Shown here: one piece after another, positions 26,426 through 33,925 of the stretch
Position numbering within the stretch: position 1 is the stretch's first letter
Layout: the number at the start of each line of letters is the position of its first letter
Notes under the pieces: generated by a model
Database searches by the model: none
Seen by the model: only the letters and a program-made list of their open reading frames with translations
What the model was told of the DNA's origin: nothing
Program-made: the position numbers and the translations under genes
From: Methylobacterium phyllostachyos
Lineage (GTDB): Bacteria > Pseudomonadota > Alphaproteobacteria > Rhizobiales > Beijerinckiaceae
DNA: 64,000 nucleotides
Direction: 5' to 3'
Assembly: GCF_900103445.1 (NCBI RefSeq)
Contig: NZ_FNHS01000011.1
Location: 124,001-188,000 of the forward strand

Positions 26426-27331
26426 GTGGACCGGTATCAGGCGATGGCCACCTTCGTGCGGGTCGTGGAATCGGGATCCTTCTCGGGGGCCGCCCGGCTC
26501 CTGAACGTCGGCCAGCCCGCCGTCTCGAAGACGATCGCGCAGCTGGAGAACCGGCTGCAGGTCAGCCTGCTCGTCCGCTCGACCCACGGCCTGAGCCCCA
26601 CGGAGGCGGGCCTGCGCTTCTACGAGCGGGCGCGGGCCGCCATCGCCGAGGCGGACGAGGCCGAGCGCGCCGCCCGCGGCGCGGGCGCCGGGCTCTCGGG
26701 GCGGCTGCGGGTTTCGGCGGCGACCACCTTCGCGCGGCTCCACGTGGTGCCGCTGCTGCCGCGCTTCCTCGCCGCGCACCCGGACCTCGACATCGAGATC
26801 ATCCTCGACGACCGGGTGATCGACCTCGTCAGCGAGGGGATCGACCTGTCCCTGCGCATGGGGGCCCTGCCCGACTCGGCCGCCGTCGCGCGCAAGCTCG
26901 CCACCGGCGGCCGCTCGGTGCTCGCCACGCCCGCCTATCTCACCCGCGCCGGCGAGCCGCTCAGTCCCGCAGACCTCGCCGGGCACGAGGCGGTGGTCTA
27001 CAGCCAGCAGCCCGACGCCTGGTCCTTCACCCGGGATGGCGCCGCGGTCTCGGTCGCGGTTCACGGCCGCGTGCGGGTCAGCGCGGCCGAGGGTCTGCGT
27101 GCGGCCGTGCTGGCCGATATCGGCCTCACCATCGCCTCAGACTGGATGTTCGCCCCGGACCTCGCGAGCGGCGCGGTGCGGCGGCTGCTGCAGCCCTGGG
27201 CGCTGCCCGCCATCGACCTCTGGGCGGTCTTCCCGACCGGCCGCATGGCCAGCGCCAAGGCGCGGCTGTTCGCCGATTTCGTCCAGGCCGCCATGGCCGG
27301 GACCGGCGAGCCCCATTCCGTGGCGGCATAA
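26426..27331 (+). CDS. LysR-family transcriptional regulator
   Basis: This 301-aa regulator has the LysR winged HTH at residues 1-60 (FSGAARLLNVGQPAVSKTIAQLE) and a periplasmic-binding-like effector domain starting near LSGRLRVSAATTFARL. The start is a GTG at 26426 with GGGAGGA six bases before it. It is divergent from the peroxiredoxin-SDR pair across 120 bases, the usual layout for a LysR regulator and its target, and is followed on the same strand by a crotonase gene. The inducer is unknown. Confidence 0.92.
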   Translation: MDRYQAMATFVRVVESGSFSGAARLLNVGQPAVSKTIAQLENRLQVSLLVRSTHGLSPTEAGLRFYERARAAIAEADEAERAARGAGAGLSGRLRVSAATTFARLHVVPLLPRFLAAHPDLDIEIILDDRVIDLVSEGIDLSLRMGALPDSAAVARKLATGGRSVLATPAYLTRAGEPLSPADLAGHEAVVYSQQPDAWSFTRDGAAVSVAVHGRVRVSAAEGLRAAVLADIGLTIASDWMFAPDLASGAVRRLLQPWALPAIDLWAVFPTGRMASAKARLFADFVQAAMAGTGEPHSVAA

Positions 27332-27428
27332 GCCTTATCGCCGCGCACCGTCCTCCGTCGCCGGACCGATCGGTCTACCTCGTCCCCATGCCGACCGAAC
27401 GGGGCCGGCCACCACGAGGACAGCACCG

Positions 27429-28199
27429 ATGGCCCGTTTCGACACCTACCGCGACGCCTTCCCCAATGCCCGCCTGACCCGCAAGCCGAACGGCGTGCTG
27501 GAGGTCATGCTCCACACCGGGGGCGGCAAGCTCGTCTTCGACGGCCACACCCACGAGCAGTTCGTCGACCTGTTCCACGCCATCGGCGAGGACCGCGACA
27601 ACCGGGCGGTGATCCTCACCGGAACGGGCGACGCCTTCATGGACGCGATCAGCCCCGAGGGCTTCGATTTCTTCTCGCCGCAGGGCTACGACAAGATCCT
27701 GCGGGAGGGCCGCAAGGTGCTCGGCAACATCCTCGACATCGAGGTGCCGATGATCACCGCGCTGAACGGCCCGGTCCTGCTGCACAGCGAGTACGCGCTG
27801 CTCACCGACATCGTGCTGGCGACACCGGAGACGGTCTTCCAGGACAAGCCGCATTTCGAGTTCGGCATCGTGCCGGGCGATGGCATGCACATCCTGTGGC
27901 CCGAGGTGATCGGCTCGATCCGCGGGCGGTACTTCCTGCTGACGCGGCAGGTGCTGGATGCCCAGACCGCCCAGGACTGGGGCGTGGTCAACGAGATCGT
28001 GCCGCGGGACCGGCTGCTGGCCCGGGCGCATGAGATCGCGGACGGCATCGCGGCCCTGCCGCCGCTCACCGGCCGCTACACCCGGATCGCACTGACACAG
28101 CGCCTGCGGCGGCTCGTCGAGGAGGGAACCGGCTACGGGCTGGCCCTTGAGGGCATCAGCGCCGCCGACGTGGCGCGGACCATGGCCGCCCAGAGCTGA
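27429..28199 (+). CDS. Crotonase-fold enzyme, resembles 6-oxocamphor hydrolase
   Basis: This 256-aa enzyme of the enoyl-CoA hydratase/isomerase (crotonase) superfamily shows the family core in AVILTGTGDAFM and in ITALNGPVLLHSEYALLTD. The motif LHSEYALL, together with VFQDKPHFEFGIVPGDG, recalls 6-oxocamphor hydrolase (CamK), a crotonase that cleaves a carbon-carbon bond of a cyclic diketone without CoA. That similarity is from memory and needs a search. The ATG at 27429 has GAGGA upstream. It lies 97 bases after the LysR gene on the same strand and ends 59 bases before the convergent hydrolase gene. Confidence 0.82.
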   Translation: MARFDTYRDAFPNARLTRKPNGVLEVMLHTGGGKLVFDGHTHEQFVDLFHAIGEDRDNRAVILTGTGDAFMDAISPEGFDFFSPQGYDKILREGRKVLGNILDIEVPMITALNGPVLLHSEYALLTDIVLATPETVFQDKPHFEFGIVPGDGMHILWPEVIGSIRGRYFLLTRQVLDAQTAQDWGVVNEIVPRDRLLARAHEIADGIAALPPLTGRYTRIALTQRLRRLVEEGTGYGLALEGISAADVARTMAAQS

Positions 28200-28258
28200 C
28201 TGCGCGCCCGATCCCCCGGCGTGTCGGGCCCGCGCGGATGGCCCAGCGCGCCGGAGGC

Positions 28259-29248
28259 TCAGAAGAAATCCCGGATCTCCCGGGCGATGTCGTCCCCGTT
28301 CGTTTCGAGGGCGAAGTGGCCGGTGTCGAGGAAGCGGACCCGCGCGTCCGGGATGTCACGTCGGAACGCCTCCGCTCCGGGCGGGATGAAGAAGAGATCG
28401 TTGCGGCCCCAAACGGCGAGAAGCTTCGGGCGTCGCTCGCGGAAATAGGCCTGGATCAGCGGATAGCGCTCCAGGTTGCGCTTATAGTCGAGCTTGAGCG
28501 TGACTTGTCGGTCCGCGTTGCCCGGCCGGGCCAGGATGGCGGCGTCAAGCGTGTAGGACTCGGGCTCGATGACCGACGGGTCGGGCACGCCGTGAAAATA
28601 GGGCGCCTTGACGCCGTCGAGGGTCATGCGGGCGCGGATGGACTCCACGGCGGCCGCGTTCGGCTTCGCCCAGTAGGCCCGCAGCGGTGCCCAGGCCGCC
28701 TCCCCGAGCCCCTCCAGGTAGGCGTTGCCGTTCTGGGACACGATGCCGGCGATACGTTCGGGATGGGCGAGCGCCAGGTCCCAACCGACGGGGGCTCCGT
28801 AGTCGAAGGTGTAGAGGAGATAGCGCCGGAGGCCGAGGGCGTCGACGAAGGCCCCGACCGTGCGTGACAGCGACGCGAAGTCGTAGACGTAGCCGCGGTC
28901 GTCCGGGACCACCGTGAAGCCGAAGGACGGGAGGTCCGGCGCGATCAGGCGAAACCGGTCCGCGAGCCGCGGCATGAGGTGGCGGAAGTAGAAGGACGAG
29001 TTCGCGAAGCCGTGCAGCAGCAAGAACACCGGGGCGTCGGGTCTGCCGGCCTCGCGATAGAAGACGTCCACGCCGTCGGCCCGGACCGTGCCGTGCCGGA
29101 CTCCTCCGACCTCGGCGGTCCGGGCTTCCGACGCAGCGGCACCGACGCCGCCCAAGCCCGCCGCCAGGGCGCCGCCGGCGAGGACACGCCGCCGCGTCGC
29201 CGGGGAAGGTCCGTCCCGGAATGTCCGGACTTCCGTGTCCTGCCTCAT
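28259..29248 (-). CDS. Tat-exported alpha/beta hydrolase with Asp nucleophile
   Basis: This 329-aa protein begins with a twin-arginine signal (ATRRRVLAGGALAAG), so it is probably exported folded to the periplasm. The alpha/beta-hydrolase core shows the oxyanion motif LLHGFANSS and the nucleophile elbow TFDYGAP. The elbow residue is Asp, as in epoxide hydrolases and haloalkane dehalogenases, rather than Ser. The second acid may lie in WGRNDLFF, and the catalytic His is in LDTGHFALE. It is clearly paralogous to the untagged hydrolase at 30595. The start ATG at 29246-29248 gives the correct signal peptide. The reaction is inferred to be hydrolysis of an epoxide, halide or ester; the substrate is unknown. 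Confidence 0.88.
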   Translation of the reverse strand: MRQDTEVRTFRDGPSPATRRRVLAGGALAAGLGGVGAAASEARTAEVGGVRHGTVRADGVDVFYREAGRPDAPVFLLLHGFANSSFYFRHLMPRLADRFRLIAPDLPSFGFTVVPDDRGYVYDFASLSRTVGAFVDALGLRRYLLYTFDYGAPVGWDLALAHPERIAGIVSQNGNAYLEGLGEAAWAPLRAYWAKPNAAAVESIRARMTLDGVKAPYFHGVPDPSVIEPESYTLDAAILARPGNADRQVTLKLDYKRNLERYPLIQAYFRERRPKLLAVWGRNDLFFIPPGAEAFRRDIPDARVRFLDTGHFALETNGDDIAREIRDFF

Positions 29249-29547
29249 CGCGCCACTCCCCTATCCACGCGTCCGGGAACGTCCGGATCGCCCGCCTCGC
29301 GACCGCTTATGTCGAGCCCATCGGGGGATGCACCGGCCCGCGCCGCGATAGCCCCGCCCGTGCCGCGGCTCCCAGGCTCGGGACCGGACGGTATGAGCAC
29401 GATGAACGCTCTCGGCACTCGCGAGAACACGGGGTTTTCGAGACGCACCGTTACGGATTCCGAGAGGTCGGCCGTCCGGCATCCCTGACGGGACCGGGAT
29501 TGCCTCACCCGGCCACTGATCGTTCCGGGGCGCGGACGCACCGGCCC

Positions 29548-30465
29548 CTATGTCGGCTGGATCACGGCCCCCAGGGACGCGCGGATGCGCGGCGTCGCGA
29601 AGTCGAGGAACGCCCGCAGCTTGAGCGGGAGGCGGCCGTGGCCGACATGGACGGCGCTGACCGGGACCGGGTCGAGCTCGAAGGACCGCAGCACGAGGAC
29701 TTGGCGCCCCGCGGCGACGAGGGGCGCCGCCTGGTACGACAGCACCTGCGTGAGGCCGACGCCGGCCGCCGCCGCGTCGAGGGCCGCCTCGGCCGTGTTG
29801 ACGTGGAGGCGCGAGCGCACCCGGACCGCCTGGACGGCCTTCCTGTCGGGCGTGGCGAAGTGCCAGGCCGGGCCGGCGGCTTGGTCGCTGAAGGTCACGC
29901 ACGGGATCTCGGCGAGGTCGGACAGCGTCCGGGGCGTTCCGTGGGCGGCGAGGAAGTTCGGGCAGCCGCAGACCACGCGCGTGACCATGCCCAGCCGCGC
30001 CGTCACCAGGTCACTGTCCGGCAGGTGCGCGATGCGGACCGCCAAGTCCACGTGGTCCTCGACCAGATCAAGGGCCCGGTCGGTCAGGACGAGGCGTACG
30101 GTGATGTCGGGGAACCGGGACAGGAAGGCCGTGACAACCGGCAGGACGTGGAGGCGCCCGAAGACCAGCGGGGCCGTCATCGTCAACTCGCCGCGGGGCT
30201 CGGTGTACTCGCCCTTCACCGCCCGCTCGGTCTCCTCCACCGCACTCAGGAGGCGCCGGCACGCCTCGATATAGGCCGCCCCCGCGTCGGTGGGGGTGAG
30301 CTTGCGGGTGGTGCGGATCAGGAGACGGACCCCGAGATGGGCTTCCAGATCCGCGATCTTGCGACTCACGCTGGGCAGGGGGATGCCGAGCTTGCGCCCG
30401 GCGGCCGACAGGCTTCCGGCCTCCACGGCGGCGACCAGCAGGGTCATGGCCTCCAGCCGATCCAT
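29548..30465 (-). CDS. LysR-family transcriptional regulator
   Basis: This 305-aa LysR protein has the HTH at the N-terminus (LSAAGRKLGIPLPSVSRKIADLE) and an effector domain from about residue 90 (RGELTMTAPLVFGRLHVLP). It starts at ATG 30463-30465 with GAGAGGG just upstream. It is divergent from the hydrolase gene at 30595 and followed, after about 300 bases on the same strand, by the Tat-tagged paralogue. It is therefore a good candidate regulator of one or both hydrolases. The spacer 29249-29547 contains no gene I can support. Confidence 0.92.
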   Translation of the reverse strand: MDRLEAMTLLVAAVEAGSLSAAGRKLGIPLPSVSRKIADLEAHLGVRLLIRTTRKLTPTDAGAAYIEACRRLLSAVEETERAVKGEYTEPRGELTMTAPLVFGRLHVLPVVTAFLSRFPDITVRLVLTDRALDLVEDHVDLAVRIAHLPDSDLVTARLGMVTRVVCGCPNFLAAHGTPRTLSDLAEIPCVTFSDQAAGPAWHFATPDRKAVQAVRVRSRLHVNTAEAALDAAAAGVGLTQVLSYQAAPLVAAGRQVLVLRSFELDPVPVSAVHVGHGRLPLKLRAFLDFATPRIRASLGAVIQPT

Positions 30466-30512
30466 CCAACCCTCTCGTTTTCGGCAAAGGTCACTCTTGG
30501 GAAAGCTCGATT

Positions 30513-30536
30513 ATACCGTAGACCGCAAGCCGGTAT
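30513..30536. promoter_or_regulatory. Candidate LysR operator in the divergent hydrolase promoter
   Basis: ATACCG (30513-30518) and CGGTAT (30531-30536) form a perfect inverted repeat with a 12-base spacer, midway between the divergent LysR and hydrolase genes. The layout suits a LysR dimer site, although the classic T-N11-A spacing is only approximate. Confidence 0.5.
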
Positions 30537-30594
30537 CCAGGCCCTACCGACGGCGTGCAGCAGGGGCTGCATCGCCCGCACCGGAGGGCGAACG

Positions 30595-31449
30595 ATGACC
30601 CAGACAGCCTATCGCACCGTCGACGTCGACGGCTTCAACGTCTTTTACCGGGAGGCAGGAGACCCCGCGAAGCCGACGCTCCTGCTGCTGCACGGCTTCC
30701 CCTCGTCCGGCCACATGTTCCGCGACCTGATCCCGCTGCTCGCGGACCGCTTCCACCTCGTCGCCCCCGATCTGCCGGGCTTCGGTCTGTCGGAGGTGAA
30801 GCCGCGCGACACCTTCGCCTACAGCTTCGACGCGCTCGCGAAGGTGATCGGCCGCTTCACGGAGGTGATCGGACTGAACACCTACGCGCTCTACGTCTTT
30901 GATTACGGCGCGCCCACCGGCTTCCGCCTGGCCATGGCGCATCCCGAACGGGTGACCGCCATCGTCTCACAGAACGGCAACGCCTATGAGGAGGGGCTGA
31001 GCGAGGGCTGGAACCCGATCCAGCGCTACTGGCGCGACCGGAGCGACGCCAACCGGCAGGCGTTGCGCGACCTGCTGACCCCGGCCTCGATCCGCTGGCA
31101 GTATGAGCATGGCGTGCCGGACACTGCGTTGGTCTCGCCCGACGGGAGCGCCCTCGACGCGTGGTACATCCAGCGGCCGGAGGTCGACGAGATCCAACTC
31201 GACCTGTTCGGCGACTATGCCAGCAACGTGGCGCTCTACCCCGACTTCCAGGCCTATTTCCGCGCGCACCGGCCGCGGCTCTTGGCCATCTGGGGCCGCA
31301 ACGACCCGTTTTTCCTGCCGGCCGGCGCGGAGGCGTTCCGGCGCGACATCCCGGATGCCCAGGTGCGGTTCCTCGATACGGGTCACTTTGCCTTGGAAAC
31401 GCATGCCGCCGTCATCGCGGAGGCCATCGCGGGATTCCTGCGGGCCTGA
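30595..31449 (+). CDS. Alpha/beta hydrolase with Asp nucleophile (cytoplasmic paralogue)
   Basis: This 284-aa hydrolase lacks a signal peptide but otherwise parallels the Tat-tagged protein at 28259. It has LLLHGFPSSGHMF (oxyanion region), VFDYGAPTGFRLA (Asp nucleophile elbow), SQNGNAYEEGL, WGRNDPFFLPAGAEAFRRD and LDTGHFALE (catalytic His). The ATG at 30595 has GGAGGG eight bases upstream, which settles the start, although the open frame extends over 1.3 kb further upstream across the LysR gene. The family includes epoxide hydrolases and haloalkane dehalogenases; the true substrate is unknown. Confidence 0.92.
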   Translation: MTQTAYRTVDVDGFNVFYREAGDPAKPTLLLLHGFPSSGHMFRDLIPLLADRFHLVAPDLPGFGLSEVKPRDTFAYSFDALAKVIGRFTEVIGLNTYALYVFDYGAPTGFRLAMAHPERVTAIVSQNGNAYEEGLSEGWNPIQRYWRDRSDANRQALRDLLTPASIRWQYEHGVPDTALVSPDGSALDAWYIQRPEVDEIQLDLFGDYASNVALYPDFQAYFRAHRPRLLAIWGRNDPFFLPAGAEAFRRDIPDAQVRFLDTGHFALETHAAVIAEAIAGFLRA

Positions 31450-31451
31450 AC

Positions 31452-31471
31452 GAAGATCTGCGCAGGTCTTC
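31452..31471 (+). terminator. Near-perfect palindrome just after the hydrolase stop codon
   Basis: GAAGATCTGC/GCAGGTCTTC is a 20-base near-palindrome (one mismatched pair) that begins three bases after the stop codon. It could form a stem of about seven pairs. No clear T-tract follows, so its action as a terminator is uncertain. Confidence 0.35.
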
Positions 31472-31651
31472 ACCGGCGCGGATTGCGGCGGGCGCTGCGT
31501 GTCTCTCTTCGGCGTAGTTGAGTCCCCGTACCATGCCAGAGGCCTGAGGTGGTCGCTGCCGGACTCCCGTACCGTAAGATTCGGGTGGCTTCGAACGAGC
31601 CCGGAGCAGGCTCACGGGCCTAACAAGCGGGATCCGGCAATGCCTCAAGCC

Positions 31652-31720
31652 GTGCTGCAAGCGGGACTCAAACCCCCGACCCCTCATGACGGATAAGCGG
31701 GCGCAGTCTCGACCAGGATC
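31652..31720 (-). pseudogene. tRNA-like remnant (D-arm and T-arm only)
   Basis: On the minus strand, CGGGGGTTTGAGTCCCG (31662-31678) reads as a T-arm and CTGGTCGAGACTGCGCC (31700-31716) resembles a D-arm, with 21 bases between them, close to tRNA geometry. The middle part has no 5-bp anticodon stem and the flanks do not pair as an acceptor stem. It therefore looks like a decayed or partial tRNA copy. The rest of the 31472-31894 spacer is empty as far as I can tell. Confidence 0.3.
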
Positions 31721-31894
31721 GGAAGCTGTTGGGTTACGCTCGAAAACGCAAACTCAACCCATAGGTTGAGGCCGCGAGCTGTTGAAACGGGCCCGAGACC
31801 TGTTGCGCTTGATCGGGCGGCGAACTGCGAAGGGATATGGACCAGCAACGGCGCACACACCACCGGCAGTCGGCCAGCCGCCCGGATTGAGTGC

Positions 31895-32494
31895 TCAGCG
31901 ACCGGCCTGTTGTGGAAATGCGCTCAGCGACACGAGAGCGACCTCGCGCAGGGCGTCTCGATCAGCGCCGGACGAAGCCAAGACGCCCATGCCCGAGGCG
32001 ACCGTCGAGAGGAAGCGCGCCAGCGCGCCGGGGTCGGAGGACTCTGCAAGGTCCCCGTCTTCTTGGGCCCGGATGAATCGCTCACGCAGCTCGGTTTCGC
32101 TCAGCGCCCGCCGGGAGGCCAGCTCGAACGGGATGTTCTCCGAGCCCTCGCCGCAGGCCAGGCCGCCCTGCACCAGCAGGCAACCGGGTGGATTGGCTGG
32201 GTCGGTGTGGCTCTCGGCGATGCTGTTCAGGAATCGCTCCGCCACCTCGCGGGCGCTGGTCGCGGCCAGCACGTAACGCATGTGCTCGGATCGGCGCTGG
32301 GCATATCGGTCGAGGGCCGCCCGTAAGAGCCCCTCCTTGCTGCCGAAGGCGGCATAGAGGCTCGGCGCCTTGATGCCCATCGCCCGGGTCAGCATCGCGA
32401 GGCTCGCGCCGTCGTAGCCATGGCGCCAGAACACCTCCATCGCGTCGTCGAGGGCCTTGTCCGTGTCGAACGACCGGGGTCGCCCCATCACCAT
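31895..32494 (-). CDS. TetR-family transcriptional repressor
   Basis: This 199-aa regulator has the N-terminal TetR HTH: MGRPRSFDTDKALDDAMEVF followed by GYDGASLAMLTRAMGIKAPSLYAAFGSKEGL, the usual helix-turn-helix with the trailing Y..F.SKE motif. The C-terminal ligand/dimerisation part contains PPGCLLVQGGLACGEGSE, typical of the TetR_C branch of AcrR-like regulators. Start codons at 32494 and 32488 are both possible (MVMGRP or MGRP). It is divergent from an RND adaptor-pump operon and very probably represses it through the palindrome at 32558. Confidence 0.93.
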   Translation of the reverse strand: MVMGRPRSFDTDKALDDAMEVFWRHGYDGASLAMLTRAMGIKAPSLYAAFGSKEGLLRAALDRYAQRRSEHMRYVLAATSAREVAERFLNSIAESHTDPANPPGCLLVQGGLACGEGSENIPFELASRRALSETELRERFIRAQEDGDLAESSDPGALARFLSTVASGMGVLASSGADRDALREVALVSLSAFPQQAGR

Positions 32495-32557
32495 TGTCCG
32501 CGGGCTCCAGCTTTTGTAACGAGTGGTAGATAAGTCTCTTGACGTGCCTCGTCCATG

Positions 32558-32589
32558 CCGACATGTGTAGTGAACTCTACAGATGTCGG
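32558..32589. promoter_or_regulatory. Candidate TetR operator overlapping the efflux start codon
   Basis: CCGACATGTGTAG (32558-32570) and CTACAGATGTCGG (32577-32589) form an inverted repeat matching at 12 of 13 positions with a 6-base spacer. A TTGACG sequence, a possible -35 box, lies about 15 bases upstream. The right arm covers the annotated ATG at 32583, or the ribosome site if the GTG at 32598 is used. Repressor binding here should block the efflux promoter. Confidence 0.65.
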
Positions 32590-33830
32590 AGCCGGCCGTG
32601 GACTCTCATCGCGACGTTTCCTTAAGCCATTTTCCCGTCCGGCGCAGCGCTGGTGTCGCTCTGGCCCTCGCCCTGCTGGCGGGTGCGTCTTATCGGCTGG
32701 CCCCCACCGCGCTCCTGCCCACCGGCCCGGCCGTCGCCGCGACCCCGGAGCCCGAACAGGCGGCGGCCGTTCCGGTCGCCACCGTCCAGCCCCGCGACGT
32801 CATCCTGTGGGATGAGTTCTCGGGCCGCCTCGAAGCCGTCGAGCGCATCGACGTCCGGGCTCGCGTCGGCGGCGCGATCCAGGCAACGCACTTCGTGGAA
32901 GGCGAACTGGTAAAGGCCGGCGACCTCCTCGTGACCATCGACCCGGCGCCCTACGCGGCCGAGGTCCGGCGCCTGGAGGCCCAGGTGGCCGGGGCCGAGG
33001 CGCGGGTCGCCCTCACGGCGAGCGACTGGGAGCGCGGGCGTCGGCTCTCCGACCAGCAGATCGTCACGGCGCGCGATCTCGACGTTCGCGCCAACGCCTT
33101 CAAGGAGGCGCAAGCGAGCCTCGATGCGGCCAAGGCAGCGCTGGAGTCGGCGCGGCTGAACCTGAGCTTCACGGAGGTCAGGGCGGCGGTGGGCGGGCGC
33201 GTCGGCCGCCGCGAGATCACGCCGGGCAACCTCGTAGCGACCGGCGCGGGTGCCGCGGTGCTCACGACCCTCGTCTCCGTCGATCCCGTCTACGCGAGCT
33301 TCGACGCGGACGAGGGCGTCGTCCTCAAGGCCCTTTCCTCCATCGCCGGGACAGCGGGGGGGCGCGGCAAGCTCGACCAGATCCCCGTCGAAATGGAGAC
33401 GGTGGAGGGCACCCGCGCCAAGGGGCACCTCCAGTTCATCGACAACAAGGTCGATGCCCGGAGCGGCACGGTGCGGGTACGGGCCACCTTCGCCAACAGC
33501 GACGGCCACCTCATCCCCGGCCAGTTCGCGCGGATGCGCCTCGGCCAAGCCAAGCCCGAGCCTCTGCTCCTCGTGGACGAGCGGGCCGTGGGGACCGATC
33601 AGGACAAGAAGTTCGTCCTCGTCGTCGGGGCGGACAGCCGTGCCGCGTTTCGGGCGATCACCCTCGGGCGCGCGGTCGATGGCCTGCGCGTCGTCACGTC
33701 AGGTCTCTCCGGCGGCGAGCGCATCGTCGTCAACGGCCTGCAGCGACTGCGCCCCGGCATGCTCCTGAGGCCCGAGCCGGTGGCGATGGGCGACCGTCCG
33801 GGCACCCCGCGCCGGTTCGCCGAGCGCTGA
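32583..33830 (+). CDS. RND efflux periplasmic adaptor
   Basis: This 415-aa membrane-fusion protein has an N-terminal membrane anchor or uncleaved signal (GVALALALLAGASYRL) and no lipobox cysteine. The hinge region VRARVGGAIQATHFVEGELVKAGD is the lipoyl-like domain. It is followed by a coiled-coil hairpin (about residues 120-195) and beta-barrel segments such as GRVGRREITPGNLV and RSGTVRVRATFAN. The start may be ATG at 32583 or, with better ribosome-site support (GGAG seven bases before), GTG at 32598. It is the first gene of a two-gene operon with the pump at 33926. Confidence 0.93.
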   Translation: MSEPAVDSHRDVSLSHFPVRRSAGVALALALLAGASYRLAPTALLPTGPAVAATPEPEQAAAVPVATVQPRDVILWDEFSGRLEAVERIDVRARVGGAIQATHFVEGELVKAGDLLVTIDPAPYAAEVRRLEAQVAGAEARVALTASDWERGRRLSDQQIVTARDLDVRANAFKEAQASLDAAKAALESARLNLSFTEVRAAVGGRVGRREITPGNLVATGAGAAVLTTLVSVDPVYASFDADEGVVLKALSSIAGTAGGRGKLDQIPVEMETVEGTRAKGHLQFIDNKVDARSGTVRVRATFANSDGHLIPGQFARMRLGQAKPEPLLLVDERAVGTDQDKKFVLVVGADSRAAFRAITLGRAVDGLRVVTSGLSGGERIVVNGLQRLRPGMLLRPEPVAMGDRPGTPRRFAER

Positions 33831-33925
33831 CCGCCTCCTAACCCTTCCGGCACTCCCAGAAGATACCCCGCGACCGCCCCCAGGGCGGCCGCCCGGTCCC
33901 CCCGTGCCTAATCTCCGAGGGCGCC

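Noticed and set aside
29221..30594. N-terminal extension of the cytoplasmic hydrolase
   Set aside because: The upstream part lies antisense to the LysR gene and is not hydrolase-like; GGAGGG before ATG 30595 sets the start.
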